Under the pieces are notes generated by a model. It was given only the letters and a program-made list of their open reading frames with translations. It was not told the DNA's origin and did not search any database. A stretch of 32,767 bases of DNA from NCBI GenBank assembly GCA_002772645.1, contig PFDK01000007.1, positions 2,150-34,916 on the forward strand. The letters run 5' to 3'. Source of the stretch: Candidatus Pacebacteria bacterium CG10_big_fil_rev_8_21_14_0_10_56_10. Lineage in GTDB: Bacteria; Patescibacteriota; Microgenomatia; UBA1400; PJMF01. How positions within the stretch are numbered: position 1 is the first letter of the stretch; every line of letters starts with the position of its first letter. Shown here in pieces: positions 11,164 through 19,652 of the stretch. A program made the position numbers and the translations under genes.

Positions 11164-12675
11164 ATGGCACCGACTCTCGCCGAACAGATCACACCGCAGC
11201 TCACAGCTTCCCGGCCCAACCTAGAAATCAACAGATTGTCTCCTCAAATAGAACTTTACGGTGGGCATCCGCACCGGGTAGAAACACGTGCAGTTACCTA
11301 TCTGTTTTGGAATACATTTGTCAGGGTTACTTCAGGTGATACCAGTATGGTACTTCGGGTGATAATGAGGAGTGACGATGATCTCGATATGGTTTCGTAC
11401 GATGTTTTTCAGAGCTTACTATCATATCAGTACCCCGACGTTGACCGTGGCAATTGGGAAAGGAAGATTATGTTGCTTGACTCGAGGACGAACCTGGAGC
11501 GGGAACTCGAGCCCGGCAATAGACGGCTTCGCCATCAGCAAACAACTGCCTTGCTTGACGCCTACCAACAACTTTTCGCGTCAGAAATAGACTTCATCCT
11601 AACCCCGGTTAGAGAGGGTTCGCTAGGCGGCCCAGGTCCCGACTTTACGGGGCGCCAATTTACACGGCGGCAAGACAGATTTGATCCACACGCTTGGGAT
11701 ATCGAACAAGAGGTGGCCATTGCTCGGATGATTAACACGCTTATCACTGATGCCAATCCTCGAAAATACAGGAAAACCATTCAAGAGTTTAGGGAAGCAG
11801 TGGTAGAACACTACCAAGTATTTGCCCAGCCTTTCGTTGATCTTCTCAACGCCCAACTCCGCCGGCTGGAATTTAGCGAAGTAGTAACTAACAACTCACC
11901 GGTTGATGCCAGCTTTTTTGACGACCGACGCCGTGAACAGGTAATCGAGTTAGACTTAATGAGCAGAAAGGTAGAGCAGGTTGTTAAGTACCCGTATCCT
12001 ACTTTCAGCGGGTTTGTCTACATTACTCTGTTTAACGTCTGGGGTAGTAAAGGCATCGATCAAGAGTTTGAAGTGGTGCGAGTTATCCAGACAAAGCCCT
12101 TGCTGGACCAGATTGACGGGCTGCGGGTAGACAGTAACTGTACTGACGGTGTTCACAACCTGGATAGTCACTGCGACTGTCGACAACAGCTTGAAATGGC
12201 ACTGTATGACTATGGCCTCAAAAATGACAGGAACGTAGTTATTGTCCAAATGGCTGATCACGAGGGAAGGGGGCACGGTACGGTCCTTAAAGGGGCTTTG
12301 CAACACGCTCCGGTGAGAAGACTGCAACTTCAACAGCCGGATATGGCAGTGAGCCATGCCCAAGTTGCCGAACTAGTTTTTGCCCAGGCTGACCTGCCGT
12401 CCGACATGAGAAGCTATGGAGCAGCTCAAGCTGTTATTCGGTTCTTAAATATTGAGCACGTGACGGCGGTCCTGACGAGCAACGGCGACAAGGTCAAAGC
12501 ACTGGAGGCGATAGGTGTTGGGTACCGGCAAGTGATTCAGCTCGAAACACCGAATGCCCAGCTCACTCAAGAAGCCAGAAATACCCTAAATTACAAACAA
12601 AACGGGGGGAGAGTTACCAATGCCGACAGGAAGCCAATAAATTATTCTGGCTCTGACCAGGCAGACACGCAATGA
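11164..12675 (+). CDS. GTP cyclohydrolase II (RibA)-like C-terminal domain with about 300-aa N-terminal region of unknown family; URC1-like candidate
   Basis: RVDSNCTDGVHNLDSHCDCRQQLEMAL (three zinc-site Cys), MADHEGRGHGTV (catalytic EGR), DMRSYGAAQAVIRFLNIEHVTAVLTSNGDKVKALEAIGV match the RibA order of motifs. Confidence 0.8.
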   Translation: MAPTLAEQITPQLTASRPNLEINRLSPQIELYGGHPHRVETRAVTYLFWNTFVRVTSGDTSMVLRVIMRSDDDLDMVSYDVFQSLLSYQYPDVDRGNWERKIMLLDSRTNLERELEPGNRRLRHQQTTALLDAYQQLFASEIDFILTPVREGSLGGPGPDFTGRQFTRRQDRFDPHAWDIEQEVAIARMINTLITDANPRKYRKTIQEFREAVVEHYQVFAQPFVDLLNAQLRRLEFSEVVTNNSPVDASFFDDRRREQVIELDLMSRKVEQVVKYPYPTFSGFVYITLFNVWGSKGIDQEFEVVRVIQTKPLLDQIDGLRVDSNCTDGVHNLDSHCDCRQQLEMALYDYGLKNDRNVVIVQMADHEGRGHGTVLKGALQHAPVRRLQLQQPDMAVSHAQVAELVFAQADLPSDMRSYGAAQAVIRFLNIEHVTAVLTSNGDKVKALEAIGVGYRQVIQLETPNAQLTQEARNTLNYKQNGGRVTNADRKPINYSGSDQADTQ

Positions 12676-13487
12676 AGTTCTTGGCAAAACTACAGGCCAG
12701 CATTGCCCGCAAAAAATCAAATGTCTGTGTGGGACTTGATAGCCGCTACGACCGCATCCCTGACGCGTTCAAAAACGGTGCCGGCGTTGCCGAGTCAATT
12801 CTTGCTTTCAATACCTCGGTCATTTCTCAAACTTACCAGTTGGCCGCCGCCTATAAAAGCAACCTGGCCTTCTACGCCGGGTTCGGCAGCGACGGCCTGA
12901 AAGGTCTGGAGCTGACCAACCGCTACTTGCGCCAACACCACAGCGACATTCCGGTGTTGGCCGACTGCAAGCGGTCGGAGATGGGCGCTTCCGTTTCTCT
13001 GGTCAAACAGGAAATTATTGAGTGGTTGAAGTTTGATTGCGTGATGGTTACGCCGTGGTTTGGTTTTGACACGGTCGAGGACTACTTGGACGATCCCCAA
13101 ATTGGCGTCTGTGTGTATGTTCACGACAGCAACCCTAGCGCTGCAGAATTTCAGGAGCTCAAGCTGAGCAGCGGTCAGCGCCTTTACGAGTACGTTGCAG
13201 AACGGGTGGCTGGGCACTGGAACCGGAACGGCAATGTTTTTGTAGAAGCGGGCGCAACTTACCCCTGGGCCCTCCAGCGGGTACGCCAGATTGTGGGTGA
13301 GGAGATGGTGATGTTGACCGCCGGCGTTGGTGCTCAGGGCGGCAAGCCGGAAGATCTAAAGGGCGCCTTTGGTCGGCACGGTAACGCTTTACTGGTTAAC
13401 TCGTCCCGGGGCATCATTTTCGCGGATGATCCGGCCGCGGCTGCCCGGGAGCTGCAAAAACAACTCGACCGCTGTAAGGAGGATTAA
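12672..13487 (+). CDS. pyrF: Orotidine 5'-phosphate decarboxylase
   Basis: VCVGLDSRYDRIP..., YKSNLAFYAGFG, VLADCKRSEMG, VMVTPWFGFDTVEDYL, LLVNSSRGIIFA; ATGA overlap with the upstream gene. Confidence 0.92.
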   Translation: MKFLAKLQASIARKKSNVCVGLDSRYDRIPDAFKNGAGVAESILAFNTSVISQTYQLAAAYKSNLAFYAGFGSDGLKGLELTNRYLRQHHSDIPVLADCKRSEMGASVSLVKQEIIEWLKFDCVMVTPWFGFDTVEDYLDDPQIGVCVYVHDSNPSAAEFQELKLSSGQRLYEYVAERVAGHWNRNGNVFVEAGATYPWALQRVRQIVGEEMVMLTAGVGAQGGKPEDLKGAFGRHGNALLVNSSRGIIFADDPAAAARELQKQLDRCKED

Positions 13488-13509
13488 AGAATCGGCCGAG
13501 GCTAGCCTG

Positions 13510-13553
13510 ATCAGCCTCAGGAGCCGCCATCAGCCTCAGGAACCGCCATCAGC
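13510..13553. repeat. 19-bp tandem repeat (atcagcctcaggarccgcc), about 2.3 copies
   Basis: Read directly. Confidence 0.8.
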
Positions 13554-13615
13554 TTTATCAGCACATAGCCTGGTGGCCTGCCGGTGGCGTATGGTGGTGT
13601 ATCATTAAGGCCACC

Positions 13616-14446
13616 ATGGTACCAACCCTGCTGCGGCTCGGCCCGGTAGCATTCCAGACGCTCAATGTGATGGTGACGTTTGCCTTTTTAGCTGGCGCGT
13701 TCATGTTTTGGCGCAAAGGTCGTGAAGAGCACTACGACGAGGTTGAGATCTTTGACGGCTTTTTACTGTCCACGCTGTTTGGGCTGGTGGTCGGCCGCTG
13801 GGCATTCGTGATGCTCAACTTTGAGCAGTTTGGCCTGGATGTGATTGGCTGGCTGGACGTGGTTGCCCGGCCCGGCCTGAGCATCTTGGCCATGCTGGTT
13901 AGCTCGGCGCTATACCTGACCAAGTACGCCCGGACCAAAAAATGGGATGCTTTTGAAGTGCTTGATTTCTGGGCGCTGGCAGTCAGCTTCAGCTTGATTT
14001 TCGTCTGGATCGGACTGTTCGCGGCTGGCCAGGTGGCGGGCACGCCCACTCAACTGCCCTGGGCAGTGCCGCTCCCTGGTTTGGACCAGCGAGTTCACCC
14101 GGTGCCGTTGTACTTTGTGTTGTTCTACTTTGGACTGTATGGGTACCTGCTGTGGGCCGAGTGCCGTTACCGGACTTTTGGCTGGTATCGATCGCGCCGC
14201 AGTACTGCCCAGACCGGTTTTTTACTGAGCGTGTTCCTGTTGGGGACCGGGCTGTTCGTGACTGTGACCAGCTTTGTCACCCAGCCGCTGTGGCAGTTGG
14301 CCGATGCCAGCGGCCAGCTGGTGGGCGGTTTGGTCTTGGCCGGACTGGGAGGGTTAATGCTGTACGTTCGCTCCGGCCGCAAACTGCCGTTGGTGACGTC
14401 CCGCCGCCGCCCGCCGCCTGCCCCCAGTTTTGAGATCCAGCCTTGA
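13616..14446 (+). CDS. Prolipoprotein diacylglyceryl transferase-like membrane protein (divergent)
   Basis: Polytopic; GTPTQLPWAVPLPGLDQRVHPVPLYFVLFYFGLYG resembles Lgt GRPTxLPWGV...HPxQLYE; adjacent to lspA. Confidence 0.7.
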   Translation: MVPTLLRLGPVAFQTLNVMVTFAFLAGAFMFWRKGREEHYDEVEIFDGFLLSTLFGLVVGRWAFVMLNFEQFGLDVIGWLDVVARPGLSILAMLVSSALYLTKYARTKKWDAFEVLDFWALAVSFSLIFVWIGLFAAGQVAGTPTQLPWAVPLPGLDQRVHPVPLYFVLFYFGLYGYLLWAECRYRTFGWYRSRRSTAQTGFLLSVFLLGTGLFVTVTSFVTQPLWQLADASGQLVGGLVLAGLGGLMLYVRSGRKLPLVTSRRRPPPAPSFEIQP

Positions 14447-15033
14447 GCAGACAGCCTAGACCGACAACTACTAGTACTGGGACGGGTACCGCCCATAGCA
14501 ACTACCAACAGTCAGCCACCAACAACAACCAGCAAGTGAGTAGTTTTGGGCCCCACCGCCGTTTTTTTGACCACTATTTGCACCGGCGCTGCCTTCGACG
14601 GCAGTTGGCAATGGTGGTCATTTTAGTAACAGTAGGGTTAGACCAAGTGACCAAGCGGCTGGCCGCCTCAGCCGGACTGGTAACGCTCAACGCCGGCGGC
14701 AGTTTGGGACTTGGCGCCGGTTTGGGCCATCTGTGCTGGACGGTTGGCTCGCTGGGGGTGATTGGCTGGCTGTGGTGGCAGTTGGTCAGACCTCGCCCTG
14801 CCCACCAAGCAAAGGAGCGATGGTCAGACTTGGGCCTGGCCCTGCTGGTCGGTGGGGGAGTCTCTAACGTACTAGACCGGCTGGCATTCGGGGCCGTCCG
14901 CGACTGGCTGCCCCTACCCCTGCTCGGCTTGTCCAACAACCTGGCTGACTGGGCTATCACTGCCGGTTTGGCCGCGGTGGTATGGCGGGCGCTAGTACGC
15001 AGAAGGAGCAGTCTCACTAAAAAAACTAGTTAG
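14443..15033 (+). CDS. lspA: Signal peptidase II (lipoprotein signal peptidase)-like
   Basis: LDQVTKRLA, GGGVSNVLDRLAFGAVRDWL and SNNLADWAI match LspA catalytic-Asp motifs; start may be ATG 14611 instead of TTG 14443. Confidence 0.75.
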   Translation: MSRQPRPTTTSTGTGTAHSNYQQSATNNNQQVSSFGPHRRFFDHYLHRRCLRRQLAMVVILVTVGLDQVTKRLAASAGLVTLNAGGSLGLGAGLGHLCWTVGSLGVIGWLWWQLVRPRPAHQAKERWSDLGLALLVGGGVSNVLDRLAFGAVRDWLPLPLLGLSNNLADWAITAGLAAVVWRALVRRRSSLTKKTS

Positions 15034-15079
15034 GAAAACTAAAGGGTCGCCCAACAACCAAAACCACCCAGGACTAGGT

Positions 15080-15982
15080 ATGACAACCATCGACATTATT
15101 TACCAGGATGATGACCTGCTGGTAATCAACAAACCGGCCGGAATGGTCGTCAACCGGGCCGAGTTGGCACCCAGTCCAACGGTTCAGGACTGGGCAGAGG
15201 AGCGCCTTGGTTTGGTTGCCGTTGACCGAACCAACCGCCGGGCCGATCGAACCACCCAAATTACCCCAACCAGCCAGTTTAGCCCACCACCGCCCAACCA
15301 TCCCGATATCACTCTGCCGCCCGAGTTCGATCCTCAGTACGGTACGCCAGAGGAGATTTTTCGCCAGCGCGGCGGCTTGGTCCATCGTCTGGACAAAGAC
15401 ACCAGCGGAGCACTGGTGATCGCTAAACATCCTACCGCTCTGGCCCAGTTGCTGGCTGACTTTAAACAGCGCCGGGTGATTAAAACCTACACCTGCTTGG
15501 TCCATGGTCGGCTGAGCACTTCCCAAGAAGTGATCTCCTTGCCGATTGGCCGCTCCTCGGTTGATCCCACCAAGTTCACCGTTCGGCCCGACGGTCGGCC
15601 GGCTGTGACTGCCTACCGCTTGGAGCGGTACCTGACCGGACTTGATCCGACGGCCTTGGCCGCCGCCTTGCCTGACCAAGCAGTCCGGACCTTGACGGCT
15701 CAGGCCCGCAGTTACCAGGGGTTCTCGCTGGTGACGTGCTGGCCCAAGACCGGCCGCACCCACCAGGTCCGCGTGCACTTGGCCCACCGGGGGCACCCGT
15801 TAGTGGGTGACAAGACTTACGCCGGCAAGAAACGTCGCCGTCTCGACAAGCTGTGGTGCCCGCGCCAGTTTCTTCACGCCAGCCGGATCGAGCTGCCGCA
15901 CCCGCGCGGCCGGCAGCCGCTGGTGGTCCAGGTACAGCTGGCCGACGACCTGGAGCACAGCCTCAAACTACTGCGATCTTAA
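15080..15982 (+). CDS. RluA/RluD-family pseudouridine synthase
   Basis: DDDLLVINKPAGMVV, GLVHRLDKDTSGALVIAK, KTYTCLVHG, PKTGRTHQVRVHLAHRGHPLVGDKTYAG. Confidence 0.94.
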   Translation: MTTIDIIYQDDDLLVINKPAGMVVNRAELAPSPTVQDWAEERLGLVAVDRTNRRADRTTQITPTSQFSPPPPNHPDITLPPEFDPQYGTPEEIFRQRGGLVHRLDKDTSGALVIAKHPTALAQLLADFKQRRVIKTYTCLVHGRLSTSQEVISLPIGRSSVDPTKFTVRPDGRPAVTAYRLERYLTGLDPTALAAALPDQAVRTLTAQARSYQGFSLVTCWPKTGRTHQVRVHLAHRGHPLVGDKTYAGKKRRRLDKLWCPRQFLHASRIELPHPRGRQPLVVQVQLADDLEHSLKLLRS

Positions 15983-15989
15983 AGCGGCC

Positions 15990-16046
15990 TGCCTTTAACA
16001 AACGGTGCCTTTAACAAACAGCCTTTAACAAACGGTTTAACAAACA
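15990..16046. repeat. Degenerate tandem repeat (gcctttaacaaacrg), about 4 copies
   Basis: Read directly. Confidence 0.75.
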
Positions 16047-16047
16047 G

Positions 16048-16076
16048 TTGCGGCTAGCCGCAAGATTGCGTATAAT
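16048..16076 (+). promoter_or_regulatory. Promoter with a perfect 16-bp palindrome over the -35/spacer (possible operator)
   Basis: TTGCGGCTAGCCGCAA 16048-16063; TTGCGG, 17 bp, then TATAAT 16071-16076. Confidence 0.6.
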
Positions 16077-16134
16077 TGCGGTGTTTTCACTGTCCAGCTA
16101 GCAACTATCTAGCAACTATGCGAGTAATGAAGTT

Positions 16135-17487
16135 GTGGTAAATCCGCAGGAGTCGGCACTGGGCTTTCACCATTATCCCGACCAAGGTGCCGGCGGAGGC
16201 GCTCACTCTGATCATTCTGAGGTGCGCCAACCGTCAAAGGAGCGCCGGGTCACGCTTTCACCGGCCATCGCCAAAGAGATCGAAGTCTTCGGCAATCGGG
16301 TGACAGTGTACTCCGCTCCGGGTGGAACTCTGATCGACCCTACCCTGGATAGACGCTTCGAGGGGGCGGTGGGAGACAACGCCTACAACTTCTTTGTGGA
16401 CTTCGGCGATTTGTTCGAAAGCCTTGGCATGGTTGGTCAGGTTCCCGAGGACCAAGTTTGGCGGCAACCGGAGGAGCTGCCCGCCGGGCTGGAAGTTTAT
16501 GACCTGCTTGCCAGCTGGGACCCGGAGGGTGATGATGAGGTAGTGGCCGCTCTTAACGGCATCGAAGGGCTTGACGAGAAGTTTGGGCTGTTTGGCTGGC
16601 TTGACGCCAGGTTGTGTGCTGAGTATCAGCAGCACGACCAGATAATAGCCAGGCAAGAAAAACAGTGGTTGGAACGACACCGGCCGAACAAACCTTTGCC
16701 GGTTAGCGATTACACGGCGGTCGGGGTAGTCAGGGCCGGGGTGCTGGCCAACCAGGTACTGGGTTTTGGCCCCGAGCTACAAGTGCTGGTCAACGCCAAA
16801 AGGCACAACAAGCGCGTTAACCATAAAGAGCTGGGCATTGGTTTGAACTTAACAGAGGCGCAGATCAATCGGCTGACAAACACCGACAATTTGCTGATCA
16901 GGGAGCGGGCCATTGCCTCCGGCTCGTCGGTGCTGGCTTTGCTGTCCGTCTTGAGATCCAAAGGCGAACTGCCGCCCAACCTTCACGTCGGGGCCACCGT
17001 TGGCGATCAGCGCGGAGTTGAGCAAATCCTCAAGTTTATTCGCTCCAAAGACGGCGACCTCGAGAGAACAGTGACCATGTTTTTGGGCAGTTTGGCTACA
17101 GAAATGAGTAGCGGCGACCACCCTTACTACATTCTACGGCCACAGCGCCCCGGCAACGATCGACAGTCCTTTGCCGTATCTGATGGAGGTGACTACGCCG
17201 ATTTATGGTTGCCACCGAACTTGAGAAAACAGTGGCAGGCTTACTACCAACAGCCCCACATTGAAGGGTTGCTGGAGCTGATGCCTGAGTTACGGCCTAG
17301 TGATGGCGGGCTAGCTTTGTCCTTCGCTGGCGAGGTCATTGCGCCGGGCGATGTTGTTGATGCCCAAACGGTTTTGAGCCTGAGGGACTACTACTTTCAT
17401 GTAAACAGCGGTAGTAAAAATGAGTTCGAACGAAGATTTGCCGTTGGCCAAGTACTGGCGGGTGTTGAGTACCAGTTAACTTTTTAG
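16135..17487 (+). CDS. Divergent uracil-phosphoribosyltransferase-like (PRTase fold) protein with long N-terminal extension
   Basis: VGVVRAGVLANQVLGFGPELQV...R, LLIRERAIASGSSVLALLSVLRSKG (cf. VVDPMLATGGSAxAAIxxLKxxG), DGGDYADLW (cf. GDAGDRLFG). Confidence 0.5.
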   Translation: MVNPQESALGFHHYPDQGAGGGAHSDHSEVRQPSKERRVTLSPAIAKEIEVFGNRVTVYSAPGGTLIDPTLDRRFEGAVGDNAYNFFVDFGDLFESLGMVGQVPEDQVWRQPEELPAGLEVYDLLASWDPEGDDEVVAALNGIEGLDEKFGLFGWLDARLCAEYQQHDQIIARQEKQWLERHRPNKPLPVSDYTAVGVVRAGVLANQVLGFGPELQVLVNAKRHNKRVNHKELGIGLNLTEAQINRLTNTDNLLIRERAIASGSSVLALLSVLRSKGELPPNLHVGATVGDQRGVEQILKFIRSKDGDLERTVTMFLGSLATEMSSGDHPYYILRPQRPGNDRQSFAVSDGGDYADLWLPPNLRKQWQAYYQQPHIEGLLELMPELRPSDGGLALSFAGEVIAPGDVVDAQTVLSLRDYYFHVNSGSKNEFERRFAVGQVLAGVEYQLTF

Positions 17488-17531
17488 TAGACTGCCTAAA
17501 GCCGGCAGGCATTAATTAAAGATTCCGCAAA

Positions 17532-17925
17532 ATGGATAAAATGTTTCTTGACCATACCGTCGAAACAAGTAAAGTTTTTGATGAAGCTGTTAAGGCAGTA
17601 GAACTTGAAACTGCCAAAGCGGGATTTAAAGTGCTTCATGTCCATGATGTCAAAAAAATCGATTAGAGCTAAGGGCTTTGAAATCGAACCGTTTAAAATT
17701 TTTGAAGTATGTAATGCTAAATCCGCTTACACCGTTTTACAAGCCGATGTAAAGATTGGCCTTTGTCTGCCTTGTAAGATAAATGTCTATCTAAAAGACA
17801 ACAAAACATTTATTTCCGGTATGCGGCCGATTGTTTTGACGCGGTTTTTCCCCGACGCCAATTTGGGCGACCTACCTAAAGAAGTTGATAAAACCATCAG
17901 AACTATTATTGATAACGCTAAATAA
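17532..17925 (+). pseudogene. DUF302 family gene split by +1 frameshift at an A7 tract (pseudogene, slippage or sequencing error)
   Basis: Frame 1: MDKMFLDHTVETSKVFDEAVKAVELETAKAGFKVLHVHDVKKID* (stop at 17664). Frame 2 continues SIRAKGFEIEPFKIFEVCNAKSAYTVLQADVKIGLCLPCKINVYLKDNKTFISGMRP. Removing one A in 17652-17658 restores one ORF. Confidence 0.75.
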
Positions 17926-18063
17926 CGTTAGAATCAAAGATTGCTTTTTAGCAGCCACTGCGCTTTAATAATCTCTAACAACAACACTTGCAGCGAAAGC
18001 ACCTGGTTGTTTTCGCTCCCAAGCAACGAACCGCCCAGCCATCAGTCGGTAGGGGAGAGGAAA

Positions 18064-18115
18064 ACCAAGCGAGCTGAAACGAGCAGGTGTTTTTTATTTA
18101 TAAGCTCGCTGTGGT
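18064..18115 (+). promoter_or_regulatory. Leader hairpin upstream of the PRTase gene
   Basis: ACCAAGCGAGCT 18064-18075 pairs with AGCTCGCT-g-TGGT 18103-18115; loop contains TTTTTT. Confidence 0.45.
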
Positions 18116-18136
18116 GAATGATGGGACTTTAAGTTC

Positions 18137-18757
18137 ATGAAGCACCCAGAGCGTCTCAGTACCGCCGACAAACTAGCTGTTCTGCGCCAGCGGTTCAAGG
18201 AGGCAGCCGTAGTTAAAGATGCCGGCAAAGGGTACATCGCGGTGGAGCCGTTTAATTTGGTGATTGACCCCAAAATTTTACAACTGGCTTCGGAGTGCTG
18301 GGCCGAGCATTATCACGGTCACACCACCATCGATGCCGTCGTGGGGGTACCCGATGCCGGCAGCCGGTTAGTTTCGGTCCTGGCGGGCATGCTCGATGTC
18401 ATCAAGATCCTGCCTTCCAAGCGGGCCGGGCGACTCCCTGGGTCTTGGCAAGACATTGTCAGCTACTCCAACTCATCTTTCACGACCAACACCGAGAATG
18501 TCATCAGCCACATCGGCTTCGTCAAATCGGGCGACCAAGTTTTGGTGGTCGACGACGTGGTGGCCCACGGCAGTACTGCTATTGCCGCCATCACCGCTCT
18601 TCAGCAGGCTGGCGTGCAAGTAGTGGGACTGGCAGTGCTGTTCAGTAAACAGTGGCAGGGCGGCGTTGACAAGATCGAACGGCAGACCGGCGTCAAGGTG
18701 TGCTCGCTGATCCAGGTCGTCAAGCTGGGTGCCGACGGCCAAGTACAACTGAGGTAA
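18137..18757 (+). CDS. Purine/xanthine phosphoribosyltransferase-like protein
   Basis: QVLVVDDVVAHGSTAIAAITALQQAGVQVVGLAVLFSKQWQGGVDKI: PRPP motif with Xpt/Apt-like layout. Confidence 0.8.
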   Translation: MKHPERLSTADKLAVLRQRFKEAAVVKDAGKGYIAVEPFNLVIDPKILQLASECWAEHYHGHTTIDAVVGVPDAGSRLVSVLAGMLDVIKILPSKRAGRLPGSWQDIVSYSNSSFTTNTENVISHIGFVKSGDQVLVVDDVVAHGSTAIAAITALQQAGVQVVGLAVLFSKQWQGGVDKIERQTGVKVCSLIQVVKLGADGQVQLR

Positions 18758-18767
18758 AAGGGATAGC

Positions 18768-19595
18768 TTGCTTGAAATTGTTATTGGCACCGGCAAGAAA
18801 CATGATCCGTCTCGACTCGAGAACATCTACCCTGGGTCAACTGTCAAGGTCATCGACCCCGAAGTTTTGTTTGGGGAACTGGAACCGCTAGTAGAAAACA
18901 GGCTATCACCTCCTCAAAAACCGGCAACCTGGAAAGTAGAGCAGGTAGCAGAGCAGCAGAGACGCGCGGCTGCGCGGCTACCTATAGCTGCGGCGCTACC
19001 TATAATAATGGCCAGCGACGTGATGTTCTTGCGTCCCAGTGATGGCCAAATTCAATCTAACCCAAACCGCGTTGGTCGGCGGCAGGACTTAACTGCGCTC
19101 GAAGAAGAAGCCGTCGGGTGGTACACCAAGGAAGCATTCGATGCCCAGTGGGTAGCCTGGTACGCGGTGATGGCCCAAGATGACCACACCGAGCAGGTAG
19201 TTCACAAGCTGGGCTGGGTGGGGATCACCGCCTCTTTTGCCGAACCGTTAACAAGAGAGGAAGTCCAGTCATCATTCGACCCAGGTATCAACCCCCGGAT
19301 TCCCATGCTCGAGCTAGCTGAAGCTAATGGTGCTCAGCTGGCCGCCTATTACCCCGGCGGCGACACCAGGGAAACTATAACATTTGAACTGGCCCGGTTG
19401 CTGATCATCGATAAACTTTTGCCGGCCTGGGCCTTGTGGGCCCTAATTAGGGACGAAGGATACCCTTTACCTCCAAGTGAAGTCAGAGTTAGTAAAGTCA
19501 AAGGTCAACACTCAAACGGCAACTGGCTGACGATCAACAGCATTGGTTGGTATAGATACCTTGTCGAGTCTGGTCCGAACGGACCGATCCAGTAG
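18768..19595 (+). CDS. Hypothetical protein, weakly Maf/NTP-pyrophosphatase-like
   Basis: LEIVIGTGKKHDPSRLENIYPG, LPIIMASDVMFLRPSDG and WVGITASFAEPLTREEVQSSF loosely resemble Maf-fold positions; TTG start. Confidence 0.4.
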   Translation: MLEIVIGTGKKHDPSRLENIYPGSTVKVIDPEVLFGELEPLVENRLSPPQKPATWKVEQVAEQQRRAAARLPIAAALPIIMASDVMFLRPSDGQIQSNPNRVGRRQDLTALEEEAVGWYTKEAFDAQWVAWYAVMAQDDHTEQVVHKLGWVGITASFAEPLTREEVQSSFDPGINPRIPMLELAEANGAQLAAYYPGGDTRETITFELARLLIIDKLLPAWALWALIRDEGYPLPPSEVRVSKVKGQHSNGNWLTINSIGWYRYLVESGPNGPIQ

Positions 19596-19652
19596 TTGCA
19601 GTCCAGTAGTTGCGATTGACGCGGAGTGGCCGGTCTGGTTTGATAGACGAAG

